A stretch of 13,194 nt of DNA from contig JAFGSL010000467.1 in assembly GCA_016934645.1 (NCBI GenBank), forward strand, positions 1 through 13,194, read 5' to 3'. Positions 1 to 6,279 of the stretch are shown in pieces. Below the pieces are notes generated by a model. It was given only the letters and a program-made list of their open reading frames with translations. It ran no database searches and was not told the DNA's origin. The position numbers and the translations under genes are program-made. Source of the DNA: Anaerolineae bacterium (GTDB lineage: Bacteria; Chloroflexota; Anaerolineae; B4-G1; SLSP01). Each line of letters starts with the position of its first letter. Position 1 is the first letter of the stretch.

Positions 1-307
1 CCATCGGCTTTTCCAGTAGCACATGATAGCCGAGTTTGGCGAAGGCAATCGCCGGCTCCGTGTGCATCCGGTCCTGTGTGGCGATGATGACCGCATCCGC
101 GAACCTGGACCGCTTTGCGGCATCTCGCCAATCCATGAAGATGTTTTCCACCGGGATGCTGTGCGCGTCGACCAGCTTGTTGCGGTAAGCGTCGCGCGGC
201 TCTGCCACGCCGACCACCTGTCCCCGGTTGGGAACCTCGCGAAAATACGTTGCGTAGCCACTGCCACGCGAACCAGCGCCAATGATCAGAATTTTGGGGT
301 TGTGCAT
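1..307 (-). CDS. Gfo/Idh/MocA-family oxidoreductase, N-terminal part (cut by window edge)
   Basis: The first 102 residues are visible; the gene continues beyond position 1. Members of this family are NAD(P)-dependent oxidoreductases acting mostly on sugars, inositols and related polyols in the cytoplasm. The N-terminus is a Rossmann fold: beta strand KILIIG followed by the dinucleotide loop GAGSRG (residues 10-15). The visible part ends in EKPM (99-102), whose lysine is the conserved catalytic lysine of the family's EKP motif. The ATG at 305-307 has a good ribosome binding site, AAGGAG, about 7 nt upstream. It is the last visible gene of the minus-strand run, 87 bp after the M20 peptidase, with a heptad array in the gap. 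The substrate cannot be told because the C-terminal domain is missing. Confidence 0.88.
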   Translation of the reverse strand, partial: MHNPKILIIGAGSRGSGYATYFREVPNRGQVVGVAEPRDAYRNKLVDAHSIPVENIFMDWRDAAKRSRFADAVIIATQDRMHTEPAIAFAKLGYHVLLEKPM

Positions 308-348
308 AAGAGAACTCCTTGTGTTTGAATGAAATGTGCTTAGTTGAA

Positions 349-385
349 GCGTGAGGCGTGATACGTAAGACGTGATCAATCACGC
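349..385. repeat. Heptad array with inverted tail, between M20 peptidase and Gfo/Idh gene
   Basis: Four consecutive 7-nt units start at 349, 356, 363 and 370; the first two are GCGTGAG and GCGTGAT. A reverse-complement unit ATCACGC at 379-385 pairs perfectly with GCGTGAT at 356-362, so the transcript could form a hairpin. The array begins 10 bp beyond the M20 stop codon. The same word family (CGTGATA/CGTGATG) recurs inside the glycosyltransferase gene at 4988-5008 and 5475-5488. Confidence 0.75.
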
Positions 386-394
386 ATCGCGGCG

Positions 395-1720
395 TTATCC
401 CTTAAATCGTTGCAACGTCTCCAGCAACACTTGTGTGCCCCACTCGATACTCGCCACCGGGATGCGCTCATCGGCGGCGTGAATCGTCTTGATCAGTTCA
501 TCAGGAATCTGCATCGGGATGAAGCCGTAGGACTGGATGCCCAGTTTGGCGAAGTGCCGGGCATCGGTGACGCCGAAGACCAGGAACGGAATTGGGATGC
601 TTTCGGGATCGAACGCGCGAATGATGTCAGCGAGCACGGCGTAGCGTTCCATATCGGCAGGTTGCGGGCCGGGTTCGTAGTTGGTGACGGCGATGTCTAC
701 GATGTCCGCATCGTCGTCGTCACCGAGTAAAGCGCGCAGCTCGTGCACCATGTCGTCGGGACCAAAGCCTGGCAACAGCCGACCGTCCAGGTCCAGTGTG
801 ATTTCACCGGGGATAACATTGATCTTCTCGCCGCCGCGCACGATGGTAGGGCTGGTGGTGTTGTGCAGCCCGGCGTTGAGTTGTTCACCTTTTTCGCCGA
901 GTAGATCGAGCACGTGACCGGTCAGCGCGGGATTCAACAACTGGCGCAGGACGAGGTTCTGCGGGAAGGGCAGCGCGTCGCTGATGCCGCTGATCATCTG
1001 ACGGGCGGTCGGCGTGATGTGGACGGGCAGACGCTTGCGGTCGAGAGTGTGCAGTATGTGCCCTAGCTTCGCCATCGCCTGCCCGCGCACCGGGACAGAG
1101 CCATGCCCTGCTCGCCCATGCATCGTCAGGCGCACCGAGCAGATTTGTTTTTCGGCGAGCATGATGGCGTAAAATCTCTTCCCGCCCATTGTGACGGAAG
1201 CCCCACCACCCTCGCCGATGGCAAATCGCTCGCCTTTAAATTGCTCTGAGTGCTGTTCCACCAGGAACTTCGCTCCATAGTTGCCCCCAGCCTCTTCGTC
1301 GGCCAGTGCGGTGAAGACGATGTCGCCGGGCGGGGTGATCCCCTGCGCTTTGGCGCGCAGCATCGCGACGGTCATCATCGCAGCCGCGCCCTTGTCGTCG
1401 AGTGTGCCGCGTCCCCACAGCGTGCTATCTATGATGTTAGCGGCGAAAGGCGGATGCTGCCAGGTCTGCTCAGCCGTCGTGACCACGTCCACATGCGCCT
1501 GCCAGATGACGGGCGGCGCTTCCCCACGTCCAGGCAGCCGGGTGATGAGGTTGGTGCGCTCCGCCGTTCTGCCGAGGATGGTCGTGGTGAAGCCTGCCTG
1601 TTTGAAGATGTCGTCGAGATAGTTGATGCAGGCCGCCTCGTTGCCGGGCGGGTTGGTGGTATCGAATCGTACCAGAGTCTGCAGAAGTTCTACGGGGTGG
1701 GGAATGTTTATCTCATTCAA
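395..1720 (-). CDS. M20-family zinc metallopeptidase (ArgE/DapE/CPG2 type)
   Basis: This 441-residue cytoplasmic enzyme (no signal peptide seen) should hydrolyse an amide or peptide bond using two metal ions. Ligand motifs are in order: QAHVDVV with His76 and the adjacent Asp78; GRGTLDDKGA with bridging Asp108; DEEAGG with probable catalytic Glu142 and metal ligand Glu143; IGEGGG with acidic Glu170; and HAADERI with His414 near the C-terminus. The central dimerisation/lid domain spans roughly residues 190-310 and opens with the typical HGRAGHGSVP stretch. Length matches large M20 members. The start is TTG at 1718-1720, preceded by GGAGG 6 nt upstream; the nearby ATG (AATGAG) is out of frame and hits a stop at once. 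The exact substrate (peptide, acyl-amino acid or other) cannot be read from sequence. Its place after a two-component system may be incidental. Confidence 0.93.
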   Translation of the reverse strand: MNEINIPHPVELLQTLVRFDTTNPPGNEAACINYLDDIFKQAGFTTTILGRTAERTNLITRLPGRGEAPPVIWQAHVDVVTTAEQTWQHPPFAANIIDSTLWGRGTLDDKGAAAMMTVAMLRAKAQGITPPGDIVFTALADEEAGGNYGAKFLVEQHSEQFKGERFAIGEGGGASVTMGGKRFYAIMLAEKQICSVRLTMHGRAGHGSVPVRGQAMAKLGHILHTLDRKRLPVHITPTARQMISGISDALPFPQNLVLRQLLNPALTGHVLDLLGEKGEQLNAGLHNTTSPTIVRGGEKINVIPGEITLDLDGRLLPGFGPDDMVHELRALLGDDDDADIVDIAVTNYEPGPQPADMERYAVLADIIRAFDPESIPIPFLVFGVTDARHFAKLGIQSYGFIPMQIPDELIKTIHAADERIPVASIEWGTQVLLETLQRFKG

Positions 1721-1726
1721 TGTTTT

Positions 1727-1731
1727 CCTCC
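1727..1731 (-). promoter_or_regulatory. Ribosome binding site deciding a TTG start
   Basis: On the minus strand GGAGG lies 6 nt before TTG at 1718-1720. The only ATG nearby is in another frame and is followed immediately by TAA, so this site fixes TTG as the start of the M20 peptidase. Confidence 0.75.
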
Positions 1732-1737
1732 AAGAAG

Positions 1738-1787
1738 GTCAGATAGTCGAGAAAGTCGAAAGTCCAAAGCTGATCGCTGACTGCTAC
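1738..1787. repeat. Heptad arrays between histidine kinase and M20 peptidase
   Basis: Units beginning GTC start at 1738, 1746, 1755 and 1762 (8, 9, 7 and 7 nt), including GTCGAAA then GTCCAAA. From 1769 a second word family follows without a gap: GCTGATC then GCTGACT and a partial unit. The GTC family is the reverse-complement relative of the CGACTTT/CGACTAA words at 5018-5071. No strong inverted copy is visible here, so a hairpin is less obvious than at other loci. Confidence 0.6.
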
Positions 1788-1806
1788 ATTTTGTTCAAAC
1801 CGGCGA

Positions 1807-3222
1807 TTAGTCAAGCGCTGTAGGCAGCCAAAGCGTGAATGTGCTGCCTGCTCCCGGTGTACTCTCAACGTCGATGTGTCCTCCGTGCGCGGCGAGCAGG
1901 TCGCGGGCGATGCTCAGTCCCAGACCCATGCCCTGCGGGAAACGACGGCCGGTTGTACCTCGGTAAAATGGCTCGAAGATGCGCGATTGTTCCTCCGGCG
2001 GGATGCCCACACCGGTATCGTGTACGCGAATCCACACCTCGGTCTCTTCCGCACTTGCGCTAACTGTAATCTCACCGTCAGGCGGAGTGTATTTTATCGC
2101 ATTGCTGATGACGTTGCCGAGTGCTTGTCCAATCCGGTCGGCGTCCAGGGTCAGTTCGGGCAGGTCGTCGGGGATGTGCGTCTGCCAGTACAGTTCTTTG
2201 TGCTGAGCCGCTTCTCGCCATGGCGCAAGTTCTTGCGTCAGCCATGAACTGAGCGCTACGGGTTTGCGCTCCAATTCCAACGGGCCAAGTGTTTGGTCGT
2301 AGAGGCGTGTGAGATCATCGAGAAGTCGCCGCATCAACTGCATCTGGCGTTCCATACCGTCCAACAGCTCGGTGCGTAGCTCTGAGTTTTGATCGGCACC
2401 GCTAGCAAGGGCCTGGGTAGCCGAGAGCAGTGCACCCAAAGGTCGTCCCAACTCGTGGACGAGGTTCGCCAGCAGGCGCTTGCGCGACTTTTCCAACTCG
2501 CGCCGTTGGTCGGTGAGTGTATTGAACGCCCGCAGTAGCATGCGTACTTCGTTTGGCCCTTGTTCAGGTAATGTGTCTAGAAGCTGCCCTTCTGCCATTT
2601 GCGAGACGGCGTGCGTTGCGCGGCGTAAAGGACGCGCCAGCTCTACGGCTAGCAGCCATCCGACGATGACGCCGACGAACGTCCCGCCGCCTAACACCCA
2701 CAGGATGAGCGTCCGCGTGCGTGGAAATCGCGCGTAGACACTGGACAGTGGATCGGTGAGGCGTATGACGCCAATGATCTCATACGTTGGCCCTATCACG
2801 GGCATCAGCACTTCCGCTGTACCGGTGCCGGGCCGCTCACCATAGTCTACCCGGAGCGCTTGCCGGTTCAGCACTGTTTCGCGTAAGCCGGGGACATCCA
2901 AAGTCTCGCCGAGTTGGTCGCTGTACGCCGAGTCGTTGGTCGCCAGCAGTTGACCGTCGGCAGTGAGCATCATCATCCGCGCCGAGAGTCGCCCGCCAAC
3001 CTGCGACACGAAAGCTGCAGCTTGCACCGGATTGTACCAGATCTGTGGGTTCTGCGCCGCGGCATCGGCGACGAGAGCCGCTTGCAGCTCAAGCTCGTTC
3101 GATGATCCTGCTAGCAGCACTTGCGTCTCCCATAGGTACGTCAACGCTACGCCGACGAGGGGAATGACGATCATCAACGGTAAAACGTGGCTGATAATAA
3201 GCCGAACGCGCAACGAGCGCAT
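1807..3222 (-). CDS. Membrane sensor histidine kinase (HAMP-HisKA-HATPase)
   Basis: This 471-residue kinase probably pairs with the response regulator just upstream in transcription order. Domains in order: transmembrane helix about residues 8-30; an extracytoplasmic sensor region about 31-168; a second helix about 171-193; HAMP linker about 194-246; HisKA with phospho-acceptor His256 in LANLVHELGRPL; and HATPase_c about 355-468. The latter has the N box (N374 in SNAIKYTP), G1 box DTGVGIP (Asp402) and G2 box GMGLGLS (431-437). The H box reads HELGRP rather than the commoner HELRTP. The start ATG at 3220-3222 has AAGGAGG 4 nt upstream. The signal sensed is unknown; the periplasmic region resembles single-Cache or similar sensors in length only. 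Confidence 0.95.
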   Translation of the reverse strand: MRSLRVRLIISHVLPLMIVIPLVGVALTYLWETQVLLAGSSNELELQAALVADAAAQNPQIWYNPVQAAAFVSQVGGRLSARMMMLTADGQLLATNDSAYSDQLGETLDVPGLRETVLNRQALRVDYGERPGTGTAEVLMPVIGPTYEIIGVIRLTDPLSSVYARFPRTRTLILWVLGGGTFVGVIVGWLLAVELARPLRRATHAVSQMAEGQLLDTLPEQGPNEVRMLLRAFNTLTDQRRELEKSRKRLLANLVHELGRPLGALLSATQALASGADQNSELRTELLDGMERQMQLMRRLLDDLTRLYDQTLGPLELERKPVALSSWLTQELAPWREAAQHKELYWQTHIPDDLPELTLDADRIGQALGNVISNAIKYTPPDGEITVSASAEETEVWIRVHDTGVGIPPEEQSRIFEPFYRGTTGRRFPQGMGLGLSIARDLLAAHGGHIDVESTPGAGSTFTLWLPTALD

Positions 3223-3241
3223 AGAACCTCCTTAAAATGAA

Positions 3242-3322
3242 GCAGGATGCAAGATACAGAATTATGACTCAAGTATCCTGTCTCTTGCTTCCTACTTCCT
3301 ACCTCTCGCTTCCTGCTTCTTG
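3242..3322. repeat. Heptad array overlapping the 3' end of the response regulator
   Basis: Left block: GCAGGAT (3242) then GCAAGAT (3249). Right block: seven consecutive heptads in perfect register from 3274 to 3322, including CTTCCTA twice in a row (3288 and 3295). The right block is approximately the reverse complement of the left. The regulator's stop codon (3299-3301) and its last seven residues lie inside the right block, so the array has grown into, or supplied, the gene end. Confidence 0.8.
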
Positions 3323-4003
3323 CAACTTGTACCCTACGCCGCGCACGGTGACGATACGCTGTGGGTGTTTCGGGTCATCTTCCAGTTTTTCGCGCAACCA
3401 GCGGATGTGGACATAGACCACCTGCGGCTCACCGACGTATTCCGCGCCCCAGACGCGCGCCAGCAGATCATCCACGGAGAGTACGCGCCCGGCTTCCTGA
3501 GCCAGCGCTGCCAGCAGATCAAACTCGCGCGGGGCTAACTCGACAGACCGTTCACCGACAGTCACTGTGTGTGCTGCCTGGTCGATTACCAGATCGCCGA
3601 CGACGAGCGGTTCGAGCTCTGCCAGGCTGGGGGCGCTGCCGCCTGTCCGGCGCAGCACGGCCTTGATACGCGCCAGCAGCACGTCGAAGTCGAAGGGCTT
3701 GGTGACGTAGTCGTCAGCACCTAATTCTAAGCCGAGTACCTCATCCAACTCGCGACGACGGGCCGTGAGGAAGATCACCGGTACGTTGATCTGTTGTCGC
3801 AGTGTGCGCAGCGTGTCCAATCCATCCATTCCTGGCAAGCCGATATCGAGCAAGACCAAATCGGGTGGATCCAAGCGTACCTGAGCCAGTGCATCTTCGC
3901 CCATCTCCGCCGTGCTGGCACGATAGCCTGCTTGCTCAAGATTGTACGCCAAGCTGCGTCTCAGCAGCGCATCATCATCCACAAGTAGAATGTGTTTTGC
4001 CAT
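3299..4003 (-). CDS. OmpR/PhoB-family response regulator
   Basis: This 234-residue cytoplasmic DNA-binding regulator has an N-terminal receiver domain (1-118) with acidic triad Asp9-Asp11, phospho-acceptor Asp53 in LLDIGLPG, Thr80 and Lys102 in KPF. The C-terminal winged-helix domain (about 132-227) carries ELAPREFDLL, the VVYVHIRWLREKL recognition helix and the RGVGYKL wing. The start ATG at 4001-4003 has AGGAGG 5 nt upstream. The cognate kinase gene follows 76 bp downstream, a standard two-component pair, presumably co-transcribed. The family normally ends shortly after GYKL; here the tail QEAGSER is encoded by the heptad array and is probably of no structural importance. Target genes are unknown. 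Confidence 0.96.
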   Translation of the reverse strand: MAKHILLVDDDALLRRSLAYNLEQAGYRASTAEMGEDALAQVRLDPPDLVLLDIGLPGMDGLDTLRTLRQQINVPVIFLTARRRELDEVLGLELGADDYVTKPFDFDVLLARIKAVLRRTGGSAPSLAELEPLVVGDLVIDQAAHTVTVGERSVELAPREFDLLAALAQEAGRVLSVDDLLARVWGAEYVGEPQVVYVHIRWLREKLEDDPKHPQRIVTVRGVGYKLQEAGSER

Positions 4004-4020
4004 ATTTTCCTCCTGAAAAG

Positions 4021-4135
4021 GGGATTGGTAACTGGTAATCGGGGATTAGGGATTGGGAGAATAAGTTGGCATCTCTTCCAAATCCCTGGTTCCTAATCCC
4101 CCGTCCCTGATTACTAATCCCCAACCCCTATTTCC
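4021..4135. repeat. Paired heptad arrays (GGGATTA family) forming a large hairpin
   Basis: Left block: six consecutive heptads in perfect register from 4021 to 4062 (for example GGGATTA at 4042 then GGGATTG at 4049). Right block: eight consecutive heptads from 4080 to 4135 in the opposite orientation (TAATCCC at 4094 and again at 4115). GGGGATTAGG at 4041-4050 pairs perfectly with 4092-4101. The stop codon (4114-4116) and last residues of the glycosyltransferase lie inside the right block. The same word family recurs at 8216-8294. Confidence 0.85.
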
Positions 4136-6090
4136 ATTGTATCACCGCCGTCGCGCAGGGATAGGCGGCCTTCTTCCGTGTACAGACCCACCTGCAAGGT
4201 GCATTGATTGCATACACCTCCTGGCACGTTCAGGAAAAAGCGGTCACGTAGCATCGTTCCTACGACCCACTGGCTGGTGGGGTAGGCGTCTGTCCCGGCG
4301 ATATGATCATGCTGCGCGACCAGCACGCTATCAGGTCCGATTAAATGGACGAACACAAGGTAATTCGTTGGTAACGGCCCGTAGGTTTCCCACCATATAT
4401 CGACTTCCCAGGTCTCATCAGTCTTGATGAGGTCGTAGCCCGTTACCCTGATCGGCTCGGTGAAGTCTACTGCCAATGGATGCGGAGGAACGGCTAGCCG
4501 GTCCAACGGGTGGCACGTTGTCAGGTCGAAGAGGATGACGCCGACGTTTGTCAAGTGTGTATCGACCGGCAGGCGGTGGCATGCCTCGATCAGGTGACTC
4601 ACCACTAGTCTGGTCGGATCGGCGAGTGTGTCCTGCCAGAGCACAAGCCATAGTCGTTGCGCGCTCCAGGTCTGCTGCTCCAGGGTGGCAAGCGCATGCA
4701 GGTCGAGCGGGTGCTGCGTGTCTAGCACGCGTTTGTCAAATGGCAGGCCAAACAGGCGCGCGGGACCATCGTAGTAATAGTCCAATGTGTACGCCGCGTA
4801 TCCGCCGATGACGACGATCGCATCGTCGGGTGTGTCGCGCGCTTCGATGTATCGCGCCACGCCGCGGAAGTCCGGGCGTGGATGCCATTCATCAATGATC
4901 CCCACCGCCCATGTTCCCTGGGCTTGCCGGGCGAGAGCGGGAGCTGCGAGAGCAAGCCAGACTGTTAGAAGCAGTGCGCCGCAGACGCGTGATACGTGAT
5001 GCGTGATACGTGACTTACGACTTTCGACGGCGGCACATTGCCGCTTCGACTTTCGACTAACGACTAACGACTCCCATCCTACTCCCACACCGATGACGAG
5101 GGCAAGACCGAAGGAAGGAAGCAGGTAGCGTTCGCTCCACTTTGCTTTGACGAAGGTCGCCGCCAGTAGCAGTACGACCGGCAGAATCAGCGTGATAAGT
5201 AGCCATGCCATACCATCCACACGGCGAGCGCGCCACAGACCAGCGAGCGCCGCAGCGAGTGCCAATACCGTGATGGCTATGAAGAGCAAATCCCACGGTC
5301 TAGGGAGATATTGCCCTACACCGAACAGCACTGGAATCCAGCGCAGCGCCTCCGTCGGGATTGCCGAGACCGCCGTGGCATCCACGCGCGCGCGCCACAG
5401 CCCCCACGCGGCGATCGGCAGCACCGCTAGGCATAGCCACAGATTTGCGCGCCACCAGACGTAAGACGGGATACGTGATGCGTGATTCGCTATTCGCCAT
5501 TTGCCATTTGCCATTTGCAATCTGTAGCTGCCCCACACCAGCACCGCTGCCCACAATAGCCCTGCGTAAAGATGGGCCAGCATCATTGCTGTACCAAGGA
5601 TGACGTAGGCTGGGACACCTCTGCCGCGTTCAACGATGCGCCAACTCATCCACGCGAAGCCAGCAGCAAGTGGAACGACTAGCGCATACATCCGCACTTC
5701 TTGCGCATAATAGACGTAGATTGGTAGTGTGACATAGGCCAGCGCCGCACCCCAGCCGCCGTATCGTCGCTCTATCACCACACTGCCCAGGCGCAACACC
5801 AGCGCCGCTGCGATTGTCCCTAGCAACACCGAGAGATAGCGCGCCGCAAATTCTCCGCCGCCTGCAACGTTGATCCACAGCGCCAGCAGCAGACCATGGA
5901 GCGGCAGGGCGTTGTCTTCGCGTAGCAGTCCCAGCGTCCCGTCAATGACACCCTGCTGCGCGTGGTACAGCACGAACGTCTCATCATACCACAGCGAAGT
6001 CGCCGTCAGCCCCCACACCCGCAGCCCAAACGCGAGTATGATCAGCGCGACGGCAACGACGTAGTAGTGTCCAAAACCGGATCGTTCCAT
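4114..6090 (-). CDS. GT39-like multi-pass membrane glycosyltransferase (ArnT/PMT_2 type)
   Basis: This 658-residue protein is probably an inner-membrane, polyprenyl-phosphate-sugar-dependent glycosyltransferase. The first helix (about 8-28) is followed by SLWYDETF with Asp36-Glu37, the signature acidic pair of the first external loop in GT39/ArnT-like enzymes. About ten further hydrophobic segments follow to residue 385 (for example 83-105, 113-128, 135-150, 160-187, 214-232, 266-287, 294-312, 324-338, 369-388). Residues 390-658 are a soluble tail with a beta-rich segment (about 540-650: VFVHLIGPD, DAYPTSQW, LQVGLY). Two stretches, about 190-210 and 340-368, are unlike the rest: basic, polar and encoded entirely by heptad arrays, each in a loop between helices. 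No ribosome binding site precedes the ATG; a TATAAT box ends 6 nt before it. Acceptor and sugar are unknown. Confidence 0.82.
   Translation of the reverse strand: MERSGFGHYYVVAVALIILAFGLRVWGLTATSLWYDETFVLYHAQQGVIDGTLGLLREDNALPLHGLLLALWINVAGGGEFAARYLSVLLGTIAAALVLRLGSVVIERRYGGWGAALAYVTLPIYVYYAQEVRMYALVVPLAAGFAWMSWRIVERGRGVPAYVILGTAMMLAHLYAGLLWAAVLVWGSYRLQMANGKWRIANHASRIPSYVWWRANLWLCLAVLPIAAWGLWRARVDATAVSAIPTEALRWIPVLFGVGQYLPRPWDLLFIAITVLALAAALAGLWRARRVDGMAWLLITLILPVVLLLAATFVKAKWSERYLLPSFGLALVIGVGVGWESLVVSRKSKRQCAAVESRKSRITHHVSRVCGALLLTVWLALAAPALARQAQGTWAVGIIDEWHPRPDFRGVARYIEARDTPDDAIVVIGGYAAYTLDYYYDGPARLFGLPFDKRVLDTQHPLDLHALATLEQQTWSAQRLWLVLWQDTLADPTRLVVSHLIEACHRLPVDTHLTNVGVILFDLTTCHPLDRLAVPPHPLAVDFTEPIRVTGYDLIKTDETWEVDIWWETYGPLPTNYLVFVHLIGPDSVLVAQHDHIAGTDAYPTSQWVVGTMLRDRFFLNVPGGVCNQCTLQVGLYTEEGRLSLRDGGDTMEIGVGD
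4988..5071. repeat. In-frame 12-heptad array inside the glycosyltransferase gene
   Basis: Twelve 7-nt units in unbroken register total 84 nt, or exactly 28 codons, so the reading frame is kept. The first three are of the CGTGATA type (4988, 4995, 5002); later units become CGAC-type, ending with TAACGAC twice (5058, 5065). The middle contains a perfect inverted repeat GCGGCA-CAT-TGCCGC at 5030-5044, flanked on both sides by the identical 11-mer CGACTTTCGAC (5018-5028 and 5047-5057). It encodes about residues 340-368, a basic loop between two membrane helices. Confidence 0.85.
5461..5523. repeat. In-frame 9-heptad array inside the glycosyltransferase gene
   Basis: Nine 7-nt units in unbroken register total 63 nt, or exactly 21 codons. 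GCCATTT occurs three times in a row from 5496. Earlier units belong to the GTGATGC/CGTGATG word family (5475, 5482) and change by two bases per step until they reach GCCATTT. The array encodes about residues 190-210 (LQMANGKWRIANHASRI), a polar insert between two hydrophobic segments. Confidence 0.85.
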
Positions 6091-6096
6091 ATCGCC

Positions 6097-6125
6097 ATTA
6101 TACAGCCAGACGCCGAGGTGGCGAA
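6097..6125 (-). promoter_or_regulatory. Possible leaderless promoter of the glycosyltransferase gene
   Basis: On the minus strand a perfect TATAAT sits at 6097-6102, only 6 nt before the ATG at 6088-6090. Transcription from it would begin at or next to the start codon. No Shine-Dalgarno sequence is present, unlike most other genes in the window. The -35 is poor: TCGCCA at 6119-6124 with a 16-nt spacer matches 4 of 6. The call is from motif reading only. Confidence 0.45.
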
Positions 6126-6187
6126 AGGGGAGAGCCGGAGAGTGGAAGTGTGGGGGTGTGGGAGAGCTAGAATATGAGAGTGGCGCA
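6124..6187. repeat. Octamer array (GTGTGGGA family) in the divergent gap
   Basis: Units of 8 nt run in register from 6124: the core pair GTGTGGGG (6148) and GTGTGGGA (6156) is flanked by purine-rich variants such as GAGTGGAA (6140) and GAGCTAGA (6164). The same word family and the same period of 8 recur 7 kb away at 13027-13101. It lies between two opposing promoter candidates. No inverted copy is seen here. Confidence 0.6.
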
Positions 6188-6193
6188 ATGAAA

Positions 6194-6221
6194 GTGACAA
6201 GGCAACAAAATCATATACAAT
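6194..6221 (+). promoter_or_regulatory. Sigma-70-like promoter for the plus-strand run
   Basis: GTGACA at 6194-6199 matches the -35 consensus at 5 of 6 and TACAAT at 6216-6221 matches the -10 consensus at 5 of 6, with a 16-nt spacer. Transcription would start near 6228, about 50 nt before the preferred ATG of the amidohydrolase. It would drive the run that begins with that gene. Confidence 0.45.
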
Positions 6222-6247
6222 ACCAATAGAGTTGACTGCAATGTCCA

Positions 6248-6275
6248 GTATCGAGCAACCAGTAACCAGTGAGGT
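6248..6275 (+). repeat. Short heptad array just before the amidohydrolase start
   Basis: Four 7-nt units in register from 6248, with GCAACCA (6255) then GTAACCA (6262) in the middle. Read in the gene's frame it would encode an extra N-terminal peptide, but no family member needs it. This argues for the ATG at 6280, just after the array, as the real start. Confidence 0.55.
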
Positions 6276-6279
6276 GAGT

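Noticed and set aside
1250..1780. Plus-strand open frame of 176 codons over the M20 gene
   Set aside because: Complement of conserved M20 catalytic motifs, arginine-rich, no ribosome binding site or domain.
6232..6279. TTG (6232) or ATG (6241) as start of the amidohydrolase
   Set aside because: The added residues are encoded by a heptad array, and the conserved domain begins just after ATG 6280, which has its own ribosome binding site.
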